Positions 24,707 to 32,222 of a DNA stretch of 38,100 nt are shown here, piece after piece. The number at the start of each line of letters is the position of its first letter. Position 1 is the first letter of the stretch. The position numbers and the translations under genes are program-made. Source of the DNA: a virus. The notes under the pieces were generated by a model. The model made no database searches. It had not been told where the DNA came from and saw nothing but the letters and a program-made list of their open reading frames with translations. The stretch spans positions 1 through 38,100 of IMG/VR virus record IMGVR_UViG_3300042503_001614, one strand, 5' to 3'.

Positions 24707-25608
24707 AGGTTTTTGAAAAACACCAAATCGTTTCCTCAACTGGTTTGATCGTTACAATTTATGGAGATCCTGGAATCGGGAAAACAACTCTTGCCAATAC
24801 CGCTCCAAATCCGATCTTGCTCGACTTTGATCGCGGGGCACATCGCGCTTCTCTCGGCAAGATGACTGTACAATTTGATTCATGGAGTGATCTGATCGAA
24901 AGCGAGCAAGAATTGAAAACCCTATTTGATCAACATGATTCAATCATAATTGATACAGCCGGAACGCTTCTCGATTACATGAATAATTATCTTCTGGAGA
25001 CTCAACCATCACTTGCAAAAAATGGAATCAAGTTATGGGGAGAGTTGAAAAAAACATTTAACGACTTTTTCCAGCCGTTAAAAAAACTCAATAAGAATAT
25101 CATATTCATTGCCCATGCGAAGGAAAGAGAAGAGGGAGATATCAGGATCAAGAGACCTCTGATTCAAGGATCGAGTTATGATCTGTTGATGCAATCTTCA
25201 GACCTCGTTGGATACTATACTTCAACTGGAACTAAGAGAGTCTTGACTTTCGATCTTAGCGAAACGATCACCGCAAAAAATTGTGCCGATCTCAAACCAA
25301 TCATTGTTTCCGATGTCCCTTCAATGCATTCTCAAATGGAAGATATCATTGTGGCAACAAAGAAGGCATTGATCCAAAGATCTGAAAACCATGAATCTTC
25401 AATCACTATTGTACAAGAGTGGGAAAAGATAGCAGAGTCGAGCGATCCAAATGAGTTGTATAAAATGTTGAGTGAATCCAAGATCAAGAAAACAGAAAAA
25501 ACATCAGTGTGGGCAAAGGTAATTCAAGTAATGTCTTCAAGAGGTTATGAATGGAATGCAGATTCAAAATCATTTGAAAATAAAATCAGTGAGGTGTCAA
25601 ATGGTTAA
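24703..25608 (+). CDS. Sak4-like RecA-fold ATPase (recombination mediator)
   Basis: 301 residues. It has Walker A YGDPGIGKTTL (20-30), DFDRGAHR at about 42-49, Walker B DSIIIDTAGTLLDY near 84-97, and IIFIAHAKERE near 137-147. This AAA_24 layout is that of phage Sak4 single-strand annealing ATPases, which work with a single-strand binding protein and an exonuclease. Here a DUF3127 protein and a PD-(D/E)XK nuclease are nearby candidates for those partners. The C-terminal ~70 residues form a separate helical part. It overlaps the next gene by eight bases. Confidence 0.82.
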   Translation: MKVFEKHQIVSSTGLIVTIYGDPGIGKTTLANTAPNPILLDFDRGAHRASLGKMTVQFDSWSDLIESEQELKTLFDQHDSIIIDTAGTLLDYMNNYLLETQPSLAKNGIKLWGELKKTFNDFFQPLKKLNKNIIFIAHAKEREEGDIRIKRPLIQGSSYDLLMQSSDLVGYYTSTGTKRVLTFDLSETITAKNCADLKPIIVSDVPSMHSQMEDIIVATKKALIQRSENHESSITIVQEWEKIAESSDPNELYKMLSESKIKKTEKTSVWAKVIQVMSSRGYEWNADSKSFENKISEVSNG

Positions 25609-25762
25609 CAAAGAAGATTTCAATTTGATCTTGTTATTGATCTGCGTGGCATTGAATATGACATCTTTGTATTTTTCTATGCCATATAAGTTTCGTCAAA
25701 AGATCGCAAGAACGATCAACCCTCCCAGACCATACCGGAGGAAGACAAATGATATCTCGTGA
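25601..25762 (+). CDS. Small single-span membrane protein, unknown
   Basis: 53 residues from ATG 25601. Residues about 8-26 (NLILLLICVALNMTSLYFS) are one membrane segment and a basic, Pro-containing tail follows. It overlaps both neighbours slightly, as in the rest of the operon. No family is recognised. Confidence 0.5.
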   Translation: MVNKEDFNLILLLICVALNMTSLYFSMPYKFRQKIARTINPPRPYRRKTNDIS

Positions 25763-25991
25763 ATTACTTAGATATCTGGAAGTTGGATATCAAGAATTTT
25801 ATCATGCTGACCTCAACCCAAAACAGATCCAAGAATACATGATAGGTTTTGCCAAGGATCTACATGAAAAGGAAAGATTGAATATCATTCGTGCTTTTTT
25901 GGCTGGGTGGAATTATCGCGGTCAATGTGACCACCCGCAAATCTTGGCAAGTTTGTATTGGGACATAACTCATGGAGACTATAAAAAATGA
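25749..25991 (+). CDS. Small protein beside the nuclease, unknown
   Basis: 80 residues. Helical, with DLNPKQIQEYMIGFAKDLHEKERLNIIRAFLAGWNYRG and a His/Cys pair (CDHPQ). It overlaps the previous gene and the nuclease gene (ATGA). No family is recognised. Confidence 0.55.
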   Translation: MISRELLRYLEVGYQEFYHADLNPKQIQEYMIGFAKDLHEKERLNIIRAFLAGWNYRGQCDHPQILASLYWDITHGDYKK

Positions 25992-26635
25992 TAAGAATAA
26001 GTGCTTCTCTTTTGAGCAATTATCTCGCTATGATTGAAGATCGGATCTCGTATGATCAATTTTCAAAAAACATAATTGATCCCGATCCTCCTTCTTTGAA
26101 AATGAGAGCCGGCACTCTATTCCATCACTTGATACAAAACGGAGAAGGAATAGATGTCAGGAAAGAAAATCAAGATCAAATCGGACAAGATATCGATCTC
26201 TTAAAATTTAATGAGCAAGATATCATTGAAGCAAGATCTAAAATAGATCGAAGAGTTGAGATCTTTGAATACAAGATCAGGAAGCCATACGAATATAAAA
26301 ATCGTATGATCTATTTGACTGGCGTGGCAGATCAATTACTCGGTAATGTGGTTCATGAATACAAAACAACTTACGGATCTTTTTCGTATGATAATTATGC
26401 CGACTCGATTCAATGGAAATTGTATTGCGAATTATTTGGAGTCGAAGAGGTAAGATATCAAGTCTGGCAGATCAGTGAGCCGAATGAAGATGGAAAGGAA
26501 ATGAAAGTTAAATCGTACCATGAATTTAGTATGTTCGAAAGCGAGTGTTCTCGAAAGATGTTATTTGAGACGATCCATAGCGCTGTTGATCTGATCTACT
26601 CAAAAGGTCTTGATCAATATCTTCAACTAAAATAA
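25988..26635 (+). CDS. PD-(D/E)XK exonuclease (Cas4/RecB-like)
   Basis: 215 residues. GTLFHHLIQ at 42-50 holds the conserved His46 of the RecB-type nuclease group. The catalytic core is GVADQLLGNVVHEYKT, with Asp115, Glu124 and Lys126. A later Gln/Tyr motif (DSIQWKLYCELFGV) fits the QxxxY of this group. It likely trims DNA ends for recombination with the Sak4-like ATPase upstream. It is the last gene before a strong terminator. Confidence 0.82.
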   Translation: MIRISASLLSNYLAMIEDRISYDQFSKNIIDPDPPSLKMRAGTLFHHLIQNGEGIDVRKENQDQIGQDIDLLKFNEQDIIEARSKIDRRVEIFEYKIRKPYEYKNRMIYLTGVADQLLGNVVHEYKTTYGSFSYDNYADSIQWKLYCELFGVEEVRYQVWQISEPNEDGKEMKVKSYHEFSMFESECSRKMLFETIHSAVDLIYSKGLDQYLQLK

Positions 26636-26638
26636 AAC

Positions 26639-26663
26639 AAGGCGGGTCATCCCGCCTTTATTT
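26639..26663 (+). terminator. Strong intrinsic terminator
   Basis: Stem AAGGCGGG / CCCGCCTT around TCAT, then TTTATTT. Textbook form. It separates the recombination genes from the replication genes. Confidence 0.9.
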
Positions 26664-26685
26664 CCAAACTTACCCGGAGAAGAAA

Positions 26686-27231
26686 ATGGACGGAATGCCA
26701 TACAATAGAGAAGACCTGGAAGAATTGGCAAAAAAGACAGAATATGAATTATTGAAGATTTCGCAGTTTTTGGAAAAAATGGAAGAAATGTCAAAAAATG
26801 CAGGTACAAGTTTAAGGTTTATTCTTTCTATTCTTAATAAAGATAATATACCTTCAATCGTGACAAGCAAAAAAAGCAAAAAAGAACAAAAAATCCAAAA
26901 AGAGCAGATTCTTCAAAATCGGCAAAAAATTCAAATTCTTCAAGAAATGATATTTCCTCATATTTCGAAAATAGAAAGAAGTCGACTCGAAAGTGAAAGA
27001 GGCATCTTGATCGCTTGTGAAACATTTGATAAGTTGATCCAAAAAGGATATACTGATGAAATGATCAAGCAGGCAGTTTTCAATGCCACCCGCGATGAAT
27101 TCTGGTCAAGACAGTTCAGATCGCTTGCCAAACTCTTGAGAAAGAATCGCGATGAAGTTTTGTATATCGATATATTCCTTGCCATTGGAGTCAAGAATCA
27201 TAAAATATCAATCCCCAAAATAGTGAGGTGA
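26686..27231 (+). CDS. Probable replication protein (initiator or loader-like)
   Basis: 181 residues, ATG behind CCCGGAGAAG. The middle (about 65-105) is very Lys/Gln-rich and coiled. The C-terminal part (FDKLIQKGYTDEMIKQAVFNATRDEFWSRQFRSLAKLLRKNRDEVLYIDIFLA) matches the DxFWxxxFxSLxKLxKK pattern that ends many phage replication initiators and helicase loaders. It sits just before a DnaA-IV-like gene and the primase-helicase. Its exact role is inferred from this pattern and context. Confidence 0.5.
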   Translation: MDGMPYNREDLEELAKKTEYELLKISQFLEKMEEMSKNAGTSLRFILSILNKDNIPSIVTSKKSKKEQKIQKEQILQNRQKIQILQEMIFPHISKIERSRLESERGILIACETFDKLIQKGYTDEMIKQAVFNATRDEFWSRQFRSLAKLLRKNRDEVLYIDIFLAIGVKNHKISIPKIVR

Positions 27232-27233
27232 AT

Positions 27234-27752
27234 ATGATACGCAGCATAGGGAGTATATCTGAACATGTGATATCTCATAGTGAGAGAAAGGATAGAGGTC
27301 AACAAAAAAGTCTGAGCCAACAACTCAGAGAAGAAAAGGAATTGTTATTTGGATCCCCAAGAAAAAGGAAGATGAAAAACATACTTCCCCAATGTCAAAA
27401 GAAAAAACATCTTATGATCAGATTCGAACACCCAGTGGAATGTGAAGGCGTATTGAATCTTATTTTGTCAAGATATCGACTCGAAAATGATGAACATATA
27501 TTGCTTGAAGATCTTAGATCTCCAAAAACAAATCGACATAAACATATCAGAATGATTGTTTGTTATATCGCTTATCAATGTTTTTGGATCAGACAAAAAG
27601 ACATAACAGATTATTTTGATATTCATCGTGATATCGTCGGGACTTCAAATCACATGCTTGGAAGACTCTTTGAAAACAAACCAAATGAGAAACAAAAATT
27701 CCTTGACTTTTTTGACTATTTTATGACCTTATTGAAAAGAGAATATCAATGA
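27234..27752 (+). CDS. DnaA domain IV-like DNA-binding protein
   Basis: 172 residues from ATG 27234; a GTG at 27228 is possible. The N-terminal half is basic and low in structure. The C-terminal half (RHKHIRMIVCYIAYQCFWIRQ then KDITDYFDIHRDIVGTSNHM) looks like a DnaA domain IV or related helix-turn-helix: helix, RxxIxxYFxxHR, then a recognition helix. DnaA domain IV binds origin boxes. There is no AAA+ ATPase part, so it would bind DNA without being a full initiator. It overlaps the primase-helicase gene by four bases. Confidence 0.55.
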   Translation: MIRSIGSISEHVISHSERKDRGQQKSLSQQLREEKELLFGSPRKRKMKNILPQCQKKKHLMIRFEHPVECEGVLNLILSRYRLENDEHILLEDLRSPKTNRHKHIRMIVCYIAYQCFWIRQKDITDYFDIHRDIVGTSNHMLGRLFENKPNEKQKFLDFFDYFMTLLKREYQ

Positions 27753-29443
27753 CAAATTTCAGAGATCATGGAATCAAGATCCCAAATGAGAGCAAAGGTC
27801 AATATCATACGACTTGTCCCGAATGTTCTCACACCCGCAAAAAATCTTCGGAAGCATGTTTGTCAGTTAATGCCGACGATGGAACATGGTATTGTCATCA
27901 TTGTGGGTGGTCCGGAGGTTTGAAGAAAAGTAATCAGATCGAAAGATCGATCCCGAACTTTAATGAGATATACAAAGCGGCAAAAGTGATCGAAAGCAAG
28001 AATGATATCTTGAGAAAAAGTCTTGTATCTTATTTTGCTGGAAGATCGATCTCTGAAAAAACTCTAAACATGGCAAGCGTAACTTTAGAGGTTGATCAAT
28101 ATGGAGTCGAGCAAATAGCATTTCCATTCCTTTACGATGGTAATGTGGTCAATATAAAATACCGTTCAAAAGATAAAACCTTCAAGCAGACAAAAAATGG
28201 TTTCCGTACATTTTACAATATCGATTCGATATCGGGATCAAAAGTTGCAATCATTACAGAAGGCGAGATCGATACTTTATCATTCATCGAATCTGGCTTC
28301 CATTTTGTTTGCTCGGTTCCCGATGGTGCCTTGAATCCTGATGCCAAAAATATATCAAGTAAGATGACATTCCTTGATAATTCCGCAGATAAATTCGATC
28401 AATGTGAAATGATATACCTTGCTCTTGATGGTGATGCACCCGGTCGGAGGATGCTTGAAGAACTGGCGAGAAGACTCGGCAAAGAAAGATGTGCAGTGAT
28501 TACATATCCTGATGGTTGCAAAGATGCAAACGATGTCCTCGTTAAGTATGGAAGAGAAGGCGTAAAAGATCTGATCAAGACCGCTGTAGAATTCCCAATA
28601 GAGGGAGTAAAATTTCTCAATGAATCAACAGATCGAGTTCTCGATATTTTTATCAATGGTTTCCCAGAAGGTGTGGTGACTCAAGAGTGGAAAGAATTTG
28701 ACAAATTGATCAAGTGGTTTCTTGGACAATTAACTGTCGTGACCGGAATACCTTCTCATGGAAAATCAAACTTCGTTGATAATCTGATCGTACATCTTGC
28801 TCGGAATAATGGTTGGAAGACTGCGGTCTTTTCTCCCGAGAACCCGACTCATGAAATGTGGGTAATCAGATTGTTGGAGATCGCGACTGGTCAATCATTT
28901 TTCGGATCTTCCAGAATCGAAATCGAAAAGATAAAACCAATGATCGATACTTTATCAAAATACTTTTTCTTGATCAATCCGAGTGAGGAGTTTACTCTTG
29001 ATATTGTGCTTGCGACAATGCGATCGTTGATCAGGAAACATGGAGTCAATGTTTTAGTGATCGATCCTTGGAATAATCTGGAAGTAAGATCAAAAGCCGG
29101 AGAATCAGAGACCTCATATACCGCCCGCATACTTGTCAAGTTGAGGACCTTTGCCCGACAAATGGGAGTCCATATCATTCTCATTGCGCATCCACGAAAA
29201 ATGTCTAAATTGTTGGACGGCACCTACGAGATACCAACAGCATACGACATCAGTGGTTCGGCTCACTTTTACAATGTGGCCGATAATATCATGAGTGTGT
29301 ATCGGGAATTTTTATCTGAAGATTCTGATCGCTCAACGACTCATGTCCATATTCAAAAGGTCAAGACAAAATATACTGGTCAACTTGGTTGCGCAAAATT
29401 TTCGTACGATAAAATGACTCAAAAGTTTAGCGAGACAATATGA
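27749..29443 (+). CDS. Primase-helicase (T7 gp4-like)
   Basis: 564 residues in three parts. A zinc ribbon with Cys23, Cys26, Cys49 and Cys52 finds primer sites. A TOPRIM primase core has Glu171 (ITEGEID) and Asp227/Asp229 (ALDGDAPG). A RecA-like DnaB-type helicase has Walker A GIPSHGKS (333-340), FSPENP near 361 (the usual E after the second strand) and Walker B VLVIDPWN. It unwinds the phage DNA and lays primers in one chain. No phage DNA polymerase is visible in the window, so the host polymerase probably does synthesis. Confidence 0.93.
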   Translation: MTNFRDHGIKIPNESKGQYHTTCPECSHTRKKSSEACLSVNADDGTWYCHHCGWSGGLKKSNQIERSIPNFNEIYKAAKVIESKNDILRKSLVSYFAGRSISEKTLNMASVTLEVDQYGVEQIAFPFLYDGNVVNIKYRSKDKTFKQTKNGFRTFYNIDSISGSKVAIITEGEIDTLSFIESGFHFVCSVPDGALNPDAKNISSKMTFLDNSADKFDQCEMIYLALDGDAPGRRMLEELARRLGKERCAVITYPDGCKDANDVLVKYGREGVKDLIKTAVEFPIEGVKFLNESTDRVLDIFINGFPEGVVTQEWKEFDKLIKWFLGQLTVVTGIPSHGKSNFVDNLIVHLARNNGWKTAVFSPENPTHEMWVIRLLEIATGQSFFGSSRIEIEKIKPMIDTLSKYFFLINPSEEFTLDIVLATMRSLIRKHGVNVLVIDPWNNLEVRSKAGESETSYTARILVKLRTFARQMGVHIILIAHPRKMSKLLDGTYEIPTAYDISGSAHFYNVADNIMSVYREFLSEDSDRSTTHVHIQKVKTKYTGQLGCAKFSYDKMTQKFSETI

Positions 29444-29778
29444 GCAAAGTGATTGAAGGAATCAAAAAAGAAAATGAGAATGCAATCAAATTTCTTTTTC
29501 TTATCAAGGCATACAAGATCCCCAAACCGCAAAGAGAATTCAAATTCCTTCAAGATCGAAGATTCCGTTTTGACTTTGCATGGGAAGAAAAAAAGATGGC
29601 GGTTGAGATCGAAGGCGGTCTCTGGAGTGGTGGTAGGCATACGAGAGGAAAAGGATATTTGAAAGATATGGAAAAATATAACTTGGCAGTCGCAAAAGGA
29701 TGGCGGGTCTTGAGGTTTTCCCCTGATCAGATATCCAAAGAGGAAACTTATCTTTTGATCAAAGAATGTTTGGAGTAA
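29440..29778 (+). CDS. PD-(D/E)XK endonuclease, Vsr/DUF559-like
   Basis: 112 residues, overlapping the primase-helicase by four bases. FRFDFAW (Asp45) and AVEIEGG (Glu56 and Glu58) form the nuclease core. GGRHTRGKGYLKDMEKYNLAVAKGWRVLRF is the arm typical of the small Vsr/DUF559-type phage endonucleases that often sit in replication modules. It may resolve branched DNA or nick the host or phage genome. The exact substrate is not known. Confidence 0.75.
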   Translation: MSKVIEGIKKENENAIKFLFLIKAYKIPKPQREFKFLQDRRFRFDFAWEEKKMAVEIEGGLWSGGRHTRGKGYLKDMEKYNLAVAKGWRVLRFSPDQISKEETYLLIKECLE

Positions 29779-29783
29779 AAGTC

Positions 29784-29909
29784 ATGAAATTTGTAAAAAA
29801 TACAAAATACTATTCAGGCGTTGTCTATGAATGGAATTTGCCGACAGGATCGACATGTCCATTTGCAAAGGAATGCAAAGTGACAATAGATAATTATGAA
29901 AAAAAATGA
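29784..29909 (+). pseudogene. Remnant of a phage protein with the NLPTGSTCPF motif
   Basis: 41 codons. The start KFVKNTKYYSGVVYEWNLPTG and then STCPFAKECK looks like the N-terminus of a longer phage family whose members continue for about 200 residues. Here the frame stops at an A-rich site (TATGAAAAAAAATGA), and no other frame continues the family. It is therefore a truncated relic, or a short working peptide kept for its own use. The Cys pair (C25, C31) might bind a metal. It sits just before the repeats and the promoter at 30011. Confidence 0.45.
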
Positions 29910-29943
29910 TCATATCACTTAAAGCGAGAATCTGTTCCAAATG

Positions 29944-29979
29944 GTGCTTAAAGCCACAAAAAGTGCTTAAAGCCACAAA
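29944..29979. repeat. Two tandem GTGCTTAAAGCCACAAA units (iteron-like)
   Basis: GTGCTTAAAGCCACAAA occurs at 29944-29960 and 29963-29979, with two bases between and a period of 19. A weaker relative (CACTTAAAGCGAGAA) lies just upstream near 29916. The region is A/T-rich and gene-free (29910-30062) and follows the replication genes. Such repeats often bind initiators or regulators, so this is a candidate origin or operator. Confidence 0.6.
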
Positions 29980-30010
29980 GAGCGGTATTGATCTATAAAA
30001 AGAAAAATAA

Positions 30011-30041
30011 TTTTGCGTGAATATCACTTTTTTTATATTTG
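30011..30041 (+). promoter_or_regulatory. Promoter TTTTGCGTG / TATATTTG, copy 2
   Basis: TTTTGCGTGA at 30011-30020 contains the -33-like TTTG. TATATTTG at 30034-30041 fits TAnnTTTG exactly. The spacing matches the copies at 21995 and 32106. The DUF3127 gene starts 21 bases downstream. This is the best of the three copies. Confidence 0.65.
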
Positions 30042-30062
30042 ATACAAATCTGGAGAATTATC

Positions 30063-30392
30063 ATGATCAAGTGTGAAATCAATGGAGTCTTGATTGAAAA
30101 GTCAAGACCAGTTGTCGTCTCTGATAAACTAACAAAATCAGAGATCGTGGTCGAATCAAATCAAGGAAAGTATCCTCAACATATCAAGATCGAAGTGGTC
30201 AATGAGGATATCAAAAAACTTGATGTAATCAAGACTCTTGAAGATGTTAAAGTGGTCGCTTATCTTCAAGGCAGAAAATATACCGACAAAGTATCGGGAC
30301 AATTAAAATACTTCAATTCTGTCAAACTCTTATCGATAGAACCATTATCGAAAGGAATGCAGATAATTGAAGAAGAAGAGTCGATATTTTAG
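30063..30392 (+). CDS. DUF3127 protein, probable single-strand DNA-binding protein
   Basis: 109 residues, ATG 30063 behind TCTGGAGAATTATC. The pattern KSEIVVESNQGKYPQHIKIEV, later VKVVAYLQGRKYTDK and GQLKYFNSVKLLSIEPL fits DUF3127, a small OB-fold family known mainly from Bacteroidota and their phages and proposed to bind single-stranded DNA. This is the second host clue beside the promoter boxes. It ends in an acidic tail (EEEESIF), as SSB proteins do to recruit partners. It could serve the Sak4-like ATPase and the helicase. It stands alone between its own promoter and a terminator, which suggests high expression. Confidence 0.7.
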   Translation: MIKCEINGVLIEKSRPVVVSDKLTKSEIVVESNQGKYPQHIKIEVVNEDIKKLDVIKTLEDVKVVAYLQGRKYTDKVSGQLKYFNSVKLLSIEPLSKGMQIIEEEESIF

Positions 30393-30418
30393 AGGATGGT
30401 TTTCCATCCTTTTTTTTA
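30393..30418 (+). terminator. Intrinsic terminator after DUF3127 gene
   Basis: Stem AGGATGG / CCATCCT around TTTT, followed by a T-run. Very clear. Confidence 0.9.
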
Positions 30419-30423
30419 TTCTT

Positions 30424-30684
30424 ATGATATACGACTTCAGAGAATATAGCGATCACGAAATACCAAACTTTGTTTGGTTTACTTCAGGATCAGATCTCAT
30501 AGCGAGAGTCATTATCGGAGCCGATGAAATCAATATCAAAGCGATCGTAAAAGATGACCTTTGGAAGATTACGGCAAAGAAAAAAAATGGAGTCAAGATC
30601 ATGAATCTTCGAGTCCGCAATCTTACAAAAGAAGAAGTCATGATAATAACCGAAACAAATCTCTTGGATAGATACAATGATTGA
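30424..30684 (+). CDS. Small protein, unknown
   Basis: 86 residues from ATG 30424, only a few bases after the terminator T-run and with no ribosome site visible. It begins MIYDFREYSDHEIPNFVWFTSG and ends with a basic and acidic helix. The first 13 bases around the start (TTATGATATACGA) recur at 32211, also just after a terminator. Translation may depend on read-through from the DUF3127 gene or on leaderless initiation. No family is recognised. It overlaps the next gene by eight bases. Confidence 0.5.
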   Translation: MIYDFREYSDHEIPNFVWFTSGSDLIARVIIGADEINIKAIVKDDLWKITAKKKNGVKIMNLRVRNLTKEEVMIITETNLLDRYND

Positions 30685-31360
30685 CTACAGAAAATTTTTT
30701 GGGTGGGGATCCCAAAACCTCAACGGAAAAGCATTTGTCGAAATGATCCAAACCATCTTCAAGACAAAGCAAAACAAATCAGACCTTCAACTCGATATCC
30801 TCAACATCCCGACTTTTACAGGAAGAGTTTTATCGATCTTGATCAATGAAACCGGCAACTTTGTTCATGGTGAAGCCAGATTGAATATCATGTCGGCAGA
30901 TCCTTTTTTATATCCTGGCAAATCCGATGTCGAGAAAAAGTCTGCTCTCTTATTTGATACCTTAGATAATTTGGATAAACTTGAATATCCTTTTTTGAAA
31001 AATGTCAAGATAGAAAAAGCAGACTCGATCGAAGATCTGCAAAGTAAAAAATACGACGCAATCATTATTTCCAGAATTGATATCAAAGTTACCGATCAAG
31101 TCTTGAAGATCATTGATAATGTTGCAAAAGATGGTGCCTTGATATCGATCGACTTTACACCGATTGAAGATCAATATCTCAAAAATGAAAATCATGAACT
31201 TGAATTGATCAACCAATTTAATAACAGAGAAGATGGCGAGATCAGATCTATTTTTGTATATCAATTAACAAGGCGAATCAAACCAACGACGAAGAATCAT
31301 AAAAATGAAATGAAAGAAGTCGTCAATGTTTTGAGTCAAAATAATAACAAGGAAAAATGA
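30677..31360 (+). CDS. Unknown, weakly Rossmann/methyltransferase-like
   Basis: 227 residues. Residues about 125-165 (KKYDAIIISRIDIKVTDQVLKIIDNVAKDGALISIDFTP) look like strand 4, helix and strand 5 of a class I methyltransferase. No clear glycine-rich SAM loop is seen, so it is either divergent or another alpha/beta enzyme. The N-terminal 60 residues are basic. It lies between the small 86-residue protein and the lysis genes. The function is unknown, and a modification role would be speculation. Confidence 0.4.
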   Translation: MIDYRKFFGWGSQNLNGKAFVEMIQTIFKTKQNKSDLQLDILNIPTFTGRVLSILINETGNFVHGEARLNIMSADPFLYPGKSDVEKKSALLFDTLDNLDKLEYPFLKNVKIEKADSIEDLQSKKYDAIIISRIDIKVTDQVLKIIDNVAKDGALISIDFTPIEDQYLKNENHELELINQFNNREDGEIRSIFVYQLTRRIKPTTKNHKNEMKEVVNVLSQNNNKEK

Positions 31361-31361
31361 A

Positions 31362-31628
31362 ATGAATGCTCTGAAAACCTTTATTCCTCTCTTCGTGTTG
31401 AGTTTTATCGCGCTTGGAGTGACCTTAGGTTATGCGGATGGAAGTTTCAGTACCTTTGCAATCGGTCTGACAAAGTATGCGATTGCGGTCGGTGCTGCTT
31501 GGTTTGTTGATTCGTTCTTACTAAAGGAGGTAAACACTCGTGAAATTATCAGTACGAATCCTATTGCCTATGCTCTTTTTCTTTCTGCAAACATCCTCAC
31601 TGCCGCTCTTTGCTTCTCGCAGTCATGA
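31362..31628 (+). CDS. Holin-like membrane protein
   Basis: 88 residues with three hydrophobic stretches (about 5-24, 32-50 and 65-82), no signal-peptide look and a short polar end. The size, three spans and position directly before a secreted endolysin fit a class I holin, which opens the inner membrane at lysis. Its last 89 bases overlap the endolysin gene in another frame. Family identity is not certain. Confidence 0.6.
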   Translation: MNALKTFIPLFVLSFIALGVTLGYADGSFSTFAIGLTKYAIAVGAAWFVDSFLLKEVNTREIISTNPIAYALFLSANILTAALCFSQS

Positions 31629-32097
31629 AGTCTTGAAGATCGCAGAAGGTTTTGTCGGGACTAAAGAAGAAAAAAATAATTCAGGTTTCTGGGTTGATCG
31701 TTTTCTCAAATCATGTAAGATCAAACCAGGAGCACAATGGTGTGCCGCATTTGTAAATTTTTGTCTTGACTCTGCAGGGATCAAGACTCTTCCTTTTACT
31801 GGATCAGGTCTGGCGAGACATTTTGCCACTCGAAATAAAACGATCAAAGCAAAAGATGTCCTTCAAAAAAATATAGATCTTCCAGCCGGAACGATCGTCG
31901 TTTGGAGAAGAGGCACGACTCCTTTTGGACATGCAGGGATAGTAAAATCTTGGAAAGGAAAAAACGGAATCACAATTGAAGGCAATACATCTTCAGGGCA
32001 AAAAGGATCGCAAAGTGATGGCGATGGAGTTTGGAGAAGATCAAGATCGATCAACCCAACAAACTACTTTCGAATAACTGATTTTGTAATCTATTGA
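31540..32097 (+). CDS. CHAP-type endolysin with N-terminal signal sequence
   Basis: 185 residues from GTG 31540, chosen because AAAGGAGG (31523-31530) lies at ideal spacing. The N-terminus (KLSVRILLPMLFFFLQTSSLPLFAS) is a signal peptide or signal-anchor. The rest is a CHAP cysteine amidase/peptidase with Cys68 (GAQWCAAFV), His131 (TPFGHAGIV) and a polar partner near 147-149 (IEGNT). CHAP enzymes cut peptidoglycan stem peptides or the amide to muramic acid. Export by the host Sec system would put the enzyme in the periplasm before the holin fires. It is short and without a wall-binding domain, as is usual for Gram-negative hosts. Confidence 0.85.
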   Translation: MKLSVRILLPMLFFFLQTSSLPLFASRSHEVLKIAEGFVGTKEEKNNSGFWVDRFLKSCKIKPGAQWCAAFVNFCLDSAGIKTLPFTGSGLARHFATRNKTIKAKDVLQKNIDLPAGTIVVWRRGTTPFGHAGIVKSWKGKNGITIEGNTSSGQKGSQSDGDGVWRRSRSINPTNYFRITDFVIY

Positions 32098-32105
32098 AAA
32101 AAAAT

Positions 32106-32136
32106 TTTTGCGTGAACAAAATATCAATTAAATTAT
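32106..32136 (+). promoter_or_regulatory. Promoter TTTTGCGTG / TAAATTAT, copy 3
   Basis: TTTTGCGTGA at 32106-32115 with TAAATTAT starting 23 bases later (32129), the same geometry as the copies at 21995 and 30011. The second box matches TAnnTT but not the final TG. It lies directly after the endolysin stop and before a short stretch that ends in a terminator. Confidence 0.5.
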
Positions 32137-32139
32137 CAA

Positions 32140-32212
32140 TGCAACCCAATGTGGTAGCGCTCTTGATCTCATGACTTCTCCGCAGGGGCTTCTTTCGGGA
32201 AGCCCTTGTTTT
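32140..32212 (+). ncRNA. Possible short RNA between promoter and terminator
   Basis: From the likely start near 32140 to the hairpin at 32186-32205 there are about 70 bases with no gene. A promoter-terminator pair this close suggests a small RNA, or a leader that stops early unless the phage later allows read-through into the tail-fibre genes. The stretch AATGTGGTAGCGCTCTTGAT contains a D-loop-like box, but a full tRNA cannot be folded. Confidence 0.35.
32186..32212 (+). terminator. Intrinsic terminator before membrane/fibre genes
   Basis: Stem GGGCTTC / GAAGCCC with loop TTTCGG, followed by TTGTTTT. The next gene starts 11 bases after it with no ribosome site visible. Confidence 0.85.
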
Positions 32213-32222
32213 ATGATATACG

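Noticed and set aside
32140-32205. tRNA-like stretch with a GTGGTAGCGC box and CTCATGA loop-like bases
   Set aside because: The anticodon stem does not pair, there is no T arm or acceptor stem, and the 3' part forms the terminator instead. At most a chance or distant resemblance.
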